From positions 124,001 to 188,000 of the forward strand of contig SUZC01000001.1 in NCBI GenBank assembly GCA_015060165.1: 64,000 bases of DNA, written 5' to 3'. Within the stretch, counting starts at the first letter, position 1. Each line of letters begins with the position of its first letter. The notes beneath the pieces are model-generated. The model made no database searches. It worked only from the letters and a program-made list of their open reading frames with translations, and was not told where the DNA came from. Shown here piece by piece: positions 57,475 to 64,000 of the stretch. Source of the DNA: Rikenellaceae bacterium (GTDB lineage: Bacteria; Bacteroidota; Bacteroidia; Bacteroidales; Rikenellaceae). A program made the translations under genes and the position numbers.

Positions 57475-60348
57475 ATGCAACAAACCTTTTTAGCCGAAGT
57501 TGCATCGAAACTTTACGAGCAATACGGCAACGAGATATCGACATTAACGATAGTATTGCCCTCAAGACGAGCAAGATTGTTCTTCTCGGAGAGTTTATCG
57601 CATCTTGCCGACAAACCCATCTGGCAACCAGAATATCTATCAATTGATGATGTAATGAGCCAGGCCGCATCGTACAAGAAAGGTGACAAGATTCGTATCA
57701 TAACCGAGCTATACAAAATCTATTCGCAGCACCATAACGAAAGTTTCGACAAATTCTATTTCTGGGGCGAGATGCTACTATCGGATTTCGATCTCATCGA
57801 CAAATATATGATCGATGCGGATATGTTATTCTGCAACATAAGTGATTTGAAGGAGCTGGAGGCGGATCTTTCATATCTGACCCCAGAAATGCTGAAGGTT
57901 TTAAACAACTTTTGGGATCACTTCGACAAGGAGGAATCTGCGCTATCAACCGAAAAACGCAAGTTCCTAAAAATATGGAAGTCTCTCTCTGTTATCTATC
58001 ATCAGTTCAAAGAGCGACTCAGCAATTTAGGCTTCGCATATCCCGGTATGATTTATCGCTCGGCAGCTGAGAATCTCAAGCAGGGCATAGAACTTTTAGA
58101 CCTCAGCAAACGATATGTATTTATTGGATTCAATGCCCTTTCGGAGTGCGAGAAGCAGATTTTAGAATATATATCACGCAATGGCCAATGCCAATTCTTT
58201 TGGGATTACGACACCTATTACACCTCCCCAATCGAAGCTGAGGCGGGACGTTTTATGCGCGACAACATCAAGCAATTCAAGTCAAAGCATTCGATCAGTT
58301 GCGACAACTTCCTGAAAATCAGAAAACGTTTTACCGCCATTTCGACGGTATCCAACATTACCCAATGTAAATATGTTAATACTATCCTAAAAGAGATATC
58401 AGAAGATTTGGAGTTCGACAAGCAGACAGCTATTGTATTGACCGATGAATCGCTACTCACTCCACTACTTCACTCTCTACCCGACAAGGTTGCGCAGAAT
58501 GTGAACATAACAATGGGTTATCCGTTGCGTCAAACCACCGCATATTCATTCTTTGAGCGATTGATTGAATTGCAAAAAAATTGCCGTCACAGCCAGAGTG
58601 GAACGAACTTCTATCACATCGATGTAGAAGGCATTCTATCACATCCGTTCATTGCTGCAATAGAACCCGAAAAGGCAAAAAACTTGTATCAGGAAATTAT
58701 AAAGCAGCGACAAATCAGAGTCAGAAAAGAGTTTTTTGCTGACTGTGAATTATTAAGCCTAATATTCTCTCAAACAGATTCTTGGCAATCATTATCTGAA
58801 TATCTACTTGAAGTGATCAACAAAATCATCTTCAAATCAATAGAAAACGACAATTGCGACAGCTGTCAGCAATCATATCTATCGCTACTTGCAGAGAATA
58901 TTACCAAGATCACTAACTGTGTGATAAATTGCGATATAGAACTAAGCACCTCAATCTTCACTTCACTTGTAAGACGCCACCTGCAAACCATCCGTATACC
59001 ATATAGTGGCGAGCCATTACAAGGTCTGCAAGTAATGGGAATCTTGGAGACTCGAAATCTGGACTTTAAAAATGTGATAATATTATCGATGAACGACGAT
59101 AATTTCCCTGGCAACCTGGCCGATAGTTCATCGTTTATCCCATATAATTTAAGAGCAGCATACGGAATACCCACTCCCGAACACCACGAAGGAGTCTATG
59201 CCTACTATTTTTATCGACTCATACAACGAGCCGAGAGAGTCGATATGCTCTACTGCTCACACGCCGACGACAAGACCACTGGCGAACAGAGCCGATACAT
59301 ATATCAATTGGAGTATGAATCGCCATATGCAATCAACCGCACAAATGTAGGTGTCGATGTAAGAGCATCGAACAACAAACCTATTATCGTCGAAAAACGT
59401 GGAGAAACACTCTCAAAACTGATGCATTTTTTGGACACAGAATCACAAAAAATGCTATCACCTAAGGCTTTATCGCCTTACATCGTCTGCCCACTCAAAT
59501 TCTACTTCGCCTCTGTTGCTCGACTTAAGACTACCGAGGAATTGGCCGATGAGATTGACAATCCCATGTTTGGAACAATCCTGCACTCTGCCATTGAAGC
59601 ACTTTACAAGCCCATTATGGGAATTGCCGACAATACAGAATACCTAAAACGTTTACTCAAAGGCGACCAGATTGAACAAGCTGTTGAGCAAGCCATCAAC
59701 AAAGAGTTCCTCAACCAAAAAGAGGCTTCACTTGAAGAGTATACTGGCAATATGGTATTGGTAAAAAATATTGTTTCGAAGTATATCCGACAAGGCATTA
59801 TACCATACGATATTACCCATAACAACTTCGTAATTATGGAGTTGGAGAAACGAATAAGCAGCAAATTCAAACTCGCAGACGGCCGAGAGGTCCTAATCGG
59901 CGGATTTGCTGACCGTATAGATTCGCTCAACAATGGCAGCCTCAGGGTGGTAGATTACAAAACAGGAACTCGTCACGCCGAGATTGCTGGCATAGAGTCT
60001 CTATTCGAAGGTGATAAACGTATTAACATGGGTAACCTGCTGCAAACAATGCTATACTCGATGGTTTTGAACCACACCACGAACAGAAATGTCGAGCCGG
60101 CTCTATATTTTGTAAGGCATATGGTAGGTTCCGAAGATTACAACCCAAGAATCACCGACAATATCGGCACCCCAAGAAACGCCACAACCGAGGTGGATTA
60201 CCTAACTTACGCCGAGGAGTTTGAGCAGCGACTCAGCAATATGCTGAATGAGATATTCGACCCTGATATACCATTTACCCAGTGTAGTGAGGACGAAGCC
60301 GATAAGGCTTGTAAATATTGCGATTTCAAAACGATTTGTAAACGTTAA
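57475..60348 (+). CDS. addB: AddB-like helicase/nuclease subunit with Fe-S cluster site
   Basis: A 957-residue protein of the Bacteroidetes AddB type. The N-terminal part resembles an inactive SF1 helicase (TIVLPSRRARLFFSESL; AIVLTDESLLTPLL; GLQVMGILETRNLDFKNVI). The C-terminal RecB-family nuclease has FGTILHSAIEALY, GGFADRIDSLNN and VDYKTGTRH. The Cys in YIVCPLKFYF and the three in CKYCDFKTIC can bind a 4Fe-4S cluster. With AddA it resects double-strand breaks for RecA loading. It precedes addA by 12 bases. Confidence 0.88.
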   Translation: MQQTFLAEVASKLYEQYGNEISTLTIVLPSRRARLFFSESLSHLADKPIWQPEYLSIDDVMSQAASYKKGDKIRIITELYKIYSQHHNESFDKFYFWGEMLLSDFDLIDKYMIDADMLFCNISDLKELEADLSYLTPEMLKVLNNFWDHFDKEESALSTEKRKFLKIWKSLSVIYHQFKERLSNLGFAYPGMIYRSAAENLKQGIELLDLSKRYVFIGFNALSECEKQILEYISRNGQCQFFWDYDTYYTSPIEAEAGRFMRDNIKQFKSKHSISCDNFLKIRKRFTAISTVSNITQCKYVNTILKEISEDLEFDKQTAIVLTDESLLTPLLHSLPDKVAQNVNITMGYPLRQTTAYSFFERLIELQKNCRHSQSGTNFYHIDVEGILSHPFIAAIEPEKAKNLYQEIIKQRQIRVRKEFFADCELLSLIFSQTDSWQSLSEYLLEVINKIIFKSIENDNCDSCQQSYLSLLAENITKITNCVINCDIELSTSIFTSLVRRHLQTIRIPYSGEPLQGLQVMGILETRNLDFKNVIILSMNDDNFPGNLADSSSFIPYNLRAAYGIPTPEHHEGVYAYYFYRLIQRAERVDMLYCSHADDKTTGEQSRYIYQLEYESPYAINRTNVGVDVRASNNKPIIVEKRGETLSKLMHFLDTESQKMLSPKALSPYIVCPLKFYFASVARLKTTEELADEIDNPMFGTILHSAIEALYKPIMGIADNTEYLKRLLKGDQIEQAVEQAINKEFLNQKEASLEEYTGNMVLVKNIVSKYIRQGIIPYDITHNNFVIMELEKRISSKFKLADGREVLIGGFADRIDSLNNGSLRVVDYKTGTRHAEIAGIESLFEGDKRINMGNLLQTMLYSMVLNHTTNRNVEPALYFVRHMVGSEDYNPRITDNIGTPRNATTEVDYLTYAEEFEQRLSNMLNEIFDPDIPFTQCSEDEADKACKYCDFKTICKR

Positions 60349-60360
60349 ACCATACCGACC

Positions 60361-63300
60361 ATGAGAGCAAAAATATTGAGTGCAAGTGCCGGTAGCGGCA
60401 AGACATACAGATTGGCATATAAATTTGTCCACGACACAATCAAGCATTACGAAGAAAAGCCATATCTATATCGTGCGATTCTCGCGGTGACCTTTACCAA
60501 TAAAGCCACCGAGGAGATGAAGAGACGTATTGTGGAAAAGTTCCACGAGCTCATCACTAACCCCACAAAGAGTGATTACATGGCTGATCTGCTGCGAGAT
60601 TTATCTCTCAGCGAGAGTGAAATCATCAAACGCGCCAAGGCTATCTTAACAAAGATTCTGCACGACTACTCGCGATTTACAATTCTTACAATTGATAAAT
60701 TCTTTCAGAGAATTCTACGCGCATTCATAAAAGAGCTTGGAATCGACCTCAACTACAACATCGAGTTGGAGAGTTCGACTATATTAGCACGCAGTACAGA
60801 TTCGCTTATCGACGATATTGTCCAAAACGAGGAGTTACAACGTTGGATTATGGCCTTCGCACAGGAAAATATGGACGATAACGGCAACTGGGATATCCGT
60901 AAGAAGATGCTTGAATTAGGCAAAGAGCTATTCAAGGAGGGCAGTAAACAAGGCATAGCACAATCACTACCAAAGCAACAGCTACTCGACATTATTGGCC
61001 AATTAGATAAAATTGCGGCAAAACAGAAGGCTGAAATTGTAGAATTGGGACACAAAGCCATGGAGATTATGCGCAAAGCAGAGGTCGAGCCGACCGACTT
61101 CAAAGGCTCCACAAACAGCTTTGCTACAAAATTTGCAAAATATGCCAACGGAGAGATCGTAGAGCCCACTAAAACCATGCGAGAGCGTGCTTTATCACCA
61201 GAAGGCTGGGTGACAAAAAAAGCCAAAGCAACCGATACAAACATTGCAGCCGAGGCCGCAGCCATTGAGTTGCAACCGCTACTTGCCAAAATATGCGACA
61301 TCTACGACCAAGGCTATAAACACTGGAATACCCTATCGCTAATTAAAGCGACGTATAGAAGCTATGCCCTTTTGCAAGACATATACGAGAAGGTCGGGCA
61401 CATCTGCAATCAAGAGGGCGTAATGCTACTCTCGGAGACAAAATACATACTTTCGAGCTTCATTCGCGACAACGACGCTCCATTTATTTACGAGAAAACG
61501 GGAAATCGTTTTGAGCGATTTATGATTGATGAGTTTCAGGACACTTCGGCCAAAGAGTGGGCCAACTTCGTACCACTACTGCAAAATGCCATGGCTCAAT
61601 CGGAGGATAATTCCGTATTGATTGTTGGCGATGTTAAACAGTCAATATATCGATGGAGAGGTGGTGATTGGAGAATTTTGCAACAAGGTGTCGGGCAAGT
61701 ACTTGGCAAAGATGATACCGAATTGGAAATTCTATCAAACAACTACCGCAGCCTACCACGCATAGTGGAGTTCAACAACTCCGCTATTGAGCAGGTAGTA
61801 AGTATAGACAATGCAAACATAAATGCCGAGTTAGAAGAGGCTTTAAATAACGGCAACCTGAGCCAAAAGAGTTTTGAGGAGTTACAAAACACTCTAAGTG
61901 ACGCATATACCAGCCACTCACAAACAGCAAAAAAGAGTTCGACACGGGAGGGATACATACGCGTAGAAAGATACGAAGATGAGCCACCGCTTATCGAGTG
62001 TATAGAGTCGATAATCGCCAGAGGATACTCCTATGGCGATATTATGATCCTCCACCGAGGGAGCAACGACGCCGCAAAGTCGGCACAAATATTACTTGAA
62101 TACAAGCAGCGAAACAATGCGTTTAACATTATGACGCAGGATTCGTTAATAATTGGCAAAGCCCCGATAAGCAACTTTGTGATAGCACTTTTAAGGTTAT
62201 CTCAAAATCCCGACGACTCGATTAGCCGAGCGTTGGTAAATGCATATATGAATCGGCCATATAGCGAGGAACTCAGCCAGGAAGATAGCGACACACTATC
62301 TTCGATTAGAGAACTTACCCCAGAGCAAGCATTTGAGAAGATTGTATCGCATTACAAGCTTTCTGGCAAGACTGAAGAGATTGCCTATTTGCAGGCCCTA
62401 CATGAGCAGATTATCACATACTGCGCATCAAAGGTGGCCGATATTCAATTATTCCTTAAATATTGGGATGAGACGGGAGCCAGCAAGGCACTTGTTGTCG
62501 AGGAGAGCGACTCCACCATTGAGTTAACGACTATCCACAAATCGAAAGGTTTGGAGAAGAAGATTATCATCATACCCTACTGTTCGTGGAAGTTAAACCC
62601 CAAGAGTTCGGCTGTGGGCGGAGCTGGTAGTTCTCTCAATATCGTATGGGCATCAGCATCAGAAGACAACTCTGAAGCATCCAAAATCGGGAAATTCCCT
62701 ATCGCATTCCGCAAGGATATGGGAGCTTCGGCTTTCTGCGACGACTACTATCGGGAGGTTGTATATTCTCACGTAGACAATATCAACATTCTCTATGTTG
62801 CACTTACAAGAGCCTGCGAAGAGCTATATGTGCTTATCCCAAGCGATAAGAGAAATAGTTCGAAGGCCGACAATGTCGGGGCGCTGTTATGGAACGCAAT
62901 AGGCAACATTGTACCCGAAAACAAAGAGAGCCGAGTAGAGTTTGGGGCTGCTGATACTATCAGCCGCGAATCTATACCACTGCAAGAGCCCATACAAAAC
63001 GAGCAGCAAACGGATGAAAAGCAGCCCGAAATCAAGAACACATTAATCGAGGATTACCCGACGATAGAATATGAGCCAAAACTGAGCCTTGCCTCACAAC
63101 GATACTTCGAAGAGAAGAGTGACTCGGCAACAGCAATGCAAGCAGGAATAACAATGCATAAGATTCTAAGCGAATCGGACAATGTAGAGTCTATTCAGAC
63201 AAAAATCGAAGAGGCTGTCACCGAAGGTACGCTCAGCAAGAGTCAAGCCGAAGAGCTCAAACAGATTATACATAGAGAATTCCAGAATCCACAAGTCGAT

Positions 63301-63591
63301 GAATGGTTCGGCGGCAATTGGGATATGGTACGATGCGAAAGTGACATCATACAGAGCCATAGCTGCGAAGAGTCGGAAAAGAAATCGATGGGTACACTAC
63401 GCCCCGATAGAGTAATGATAAAGGGTGATCGCGCAGTTGTGGTAGACTATAAATTCGGGAGCATCAAAGCCAAATCACACATATCACAGATACGCGAATA
63501 TATGAAGTTGCTCAAGCAGATGGGATACCGAAGCATAGAAGGATATATTTGGTATTTGACTCGTTCGGAGATAGAGAGAATCGGGGAATAG
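60361..63591 (+). CDS. addA: AddA-like UvrD/RecB-family helicase-nuclease
   Basis: A 1076-residue SF1A helicase-nuclease. Walker A is SASAGSGKTYRL (residues 8-19), followed by AVTFTNKATEEMKRR (motif Ia), MIDEFQDTSAKEW (motif II), VGDVKQSIYRWRGGD (motif III), and TTIHKSKGLEKKIIIIPY plus YVALTRACEELYVL (motifs V-VI). The C-terminal nuclease is reduced but keeps DRVMIKGDRAVVVDYKFG. It forms the motor of the AddAB recombination complex, which also degrades unprotected foreign DNA. Confidence 0.92.
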   Translation: MRAKILSASAGSGKTYRLAYKFVHDTIKHYEEKPYLYRAILAVTFTNKATEEMKRRIVEKFHELITNPTKSDYMADLLRDLSLSESEIIKRAKAILTKILHDYSRFTILTIDKFFQRILRAFIKELGIDLNYNIELESSTILARSTDSLIDDIVQNEELQRWIMAFAQENMDDNGNWDIRKKMLELGKELFKEGSKQGIAQSLPKQQLLDIIGQLDKIAAKQKAEIVELGHKAMEIMRKAEVEPTDFKGSTNSFATKFAKYANGEIVEPTKTMRERALSPEGWVTKKAKATDTNIAAEAAAIELQPLLAKICDIYDQGYKHWNTLSLIKATYRSYALLQDIYEKVGHICNQEGVMLLSETKYILSSFIRDNDAPFIYEKTGNRFERFMIDEFQDTSAKEWANFVPLLQNAMAQSEDNSVLIVGDVKQSIYRWRGGDWRILQQGVGQVLGKDDTELEILSNNYRSLPRIVEFNNSAIEQVVSIDNANINAELEEALNNGNLSQKSFEELQNTLSDAYTSHSQTAKKSSTREGYIRVERYEDEPPLIECIESIIARGYSYGDIMILHRGSNDAAKSAQILLEYKQRNNAFNIMTQDSLIIGKAPISNFVIALLRLSQNPDDSISRALVNAYMNRPYSEELSQEDSDTLSSIRELTPEQAFEKIVSHYKLSGKTEEIAYLQALHEQIITYCASKVADIQLFLKYWDETGASKALVVEESDSTIELTTIHKSKGLEKKIIIIPYCSWKLNPKSSAVGGAGSSLNIVWASASEDNSEASKIGKFPIAFRKDMGASAFCDDYYREVVYSHVDNINILYVALTRACEELYVLIPSDKRNSSKADNVGALLWNAIGNIVPENKESRVEFGAADTISRESIPLQEPIQNEQQTDEKQPEIKNTLIEDYPTIEYEPKLSLASQRYFEEKSDSATAMQAGITMHKILSESDNVESIQTKIEEAVTEGTLSKSQAEELKQIIHREFQNPQVDEWFGGNWDMVRCESDIIQSHSCEESEKKSMGTLRPDRVMIKGDRAVVVDYKFGSIKAKSHISQIREYMKLLKQMGYRSIEGYIWYLTRSEIERIGE

Positions 63592-63601
63592 ATTTTTTTA
63601 G

Positions 63602-63609
63602 TATATTTG
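63602..63609 (+). promoter_or_regulatory. -7 promoter box of the ABC exporter gene
   Basis: TATATTTG, 19 bases before the ATG at 63629. Confidence 0.5.
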
Positions 63610-63628
63610 CATAGTTACACCGCAAGAA

Positions 63629-64000
63629 ATGTTTCGCAAGATTGTCAATATAATTCCTAAGGATTTTCATCCAAGAGCGTTGGTCGTCGCGATTACCGTA
63701 CTATTGAGAGCCATTCTCAACTTCTTCGGTATCGCGATGCTTGTACCGCTTTTGATGCTAATACTCGACTTCGAAGCACTTCAAGCAAATCCCATAGTGA
63801 CAGAGGTGTATAATCTGCTTGGCTGCAAAAGTCACTCACAATTTGTGATTATTTCTGCAGTAGCCATTGTATGTTTCATTGCATTGAAAAATGCGACAAA
63901 TCTATGGCTATATAACTTTGAGAGAAATTTCACATACGATCTATATGGGCATCTATCAAGAAAACTTTATATCGATTACTATCATCGTGGATTATTGTAT
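63629..64000 (+). CDS. ABC exporter, transmembrane part (partial)
   Basis: The frame is open from ATG 63629 to the right edge (124 codons). It starts MFRKIVNIIPKDFHPRAL, then has hydrophobic segments (LNFFGIAMLVPLLMLIL; VIISAVAIVCFIALKNATN) and NFTYDLYGHLSRKLYIDYY. This is typical of the first half of the transmembrane domain of MsbA-type exporters. The ATP-binding domain would lie beyond the window. Substrate unknown. Confidence 0.75.
   Translation, partial: MFRKIVNIIPKDFHPRALVVAITVLLRAILNFFGIAMLVPLLMLILDFEALQANPIVTEVYNLLGCKSHSQFVIISAVAIVCFIALKNATNLWLYNFERNFTYDLYGHLSRKLYIDYYHRGLLY

Overview
The window looks like a Bacteroidales chromosome. The evidence is the promoter form TAnnTTTG that recurs upstream of many genes, a complete Na+-pumping NADH:quinone reductase (nqrABCDEF), a tmRNA whose tag ends in YALAA, a NigD-like lipoprotein, and Bacteroidetes-type AddAB and tyrosine integrase proteins. 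Family or genus cannot be fixed from this piece; Rikenellaceae/Alistipes-like is a guess. No tRNA, rRNA or CRISPR array was seen.

Layout. 1-7 kb holds a PEP/pyruvate-binding ATP-grasp protein (cut by the left edge), a C_GCAxxG_C_C redox protein, MscL, the UmuDC mutagenic polymerase, a HAD hydrolase and a NigD-like lipoprotein. 7.1-12.7 kb (minus strand) is a polyamine uptake operon, potABCD, headed by an outer-membrane barrel gene. 13.0-19.3 kb is an unusual three-gene operon: a secreted beta-propeller/di-haem cytochrome, a cytosolic chorismatase-family protein and a large secreted protein joining a propeller-like region, two CxxCH motifs and a SUMF1-type domain. 19.4-19.8 kb is ssrA (tmRNA).

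19.8-39.5 kb is an integrated element of about 19.7 kb. It sits in the 3' end of ssrA and is bounded by a 22-bp direct repeat (19806-19827 and 39517-39538), with arm-type repeats (GCGACCA) at both ends and a tyrosine integrase at the left end. It carries a WYL regulator with McrBC; a HIRAN / VWA / PUA-like+HD operon; a replication-initiator-like gene with a NUMOD3 protein; an AAA+ ATPase operon; a solitary PD-(D/E)xK protein; a minus-strand operon with an alpha/beta hydrolase; a second WYL protein; and small genes under an XRE regulator. No relaxase, conjugation or virion genes were recognised. Five promoters in the element carry a palindrome of the form TGmCA-N5-TGkCA (one imperfect) whose centre is exactly 19 bp upstream of the TAnnTTTG box. 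They tie the AAA+ operon, the hydrolase operon, the second WYL operon and the HIRAN operon into one apparent regulon, and two protein families are each represented twice among these operons. This is the best candidate for an undescribed system.

39.8-45.6 kb (minus) is nqrABCDEF. 45.7-48.0 kb has a TatD-like hydrolase, TcdA and a 2-hydroxyacid dehydrogenase. 48.1-50.8 kb is an ABC transporter with a YtrA-type GntR regulator. 51.0-55.3 kb (minus) is gpmI and alaS. 55.4-57.4 kb has two paralogous membrane-anchored M23 peptidases, 57.4-63.6 kb addB and addA, and 63.6 kb to the end the start of an ABC exporter. All calls come from reading the sequence; no database search was run.
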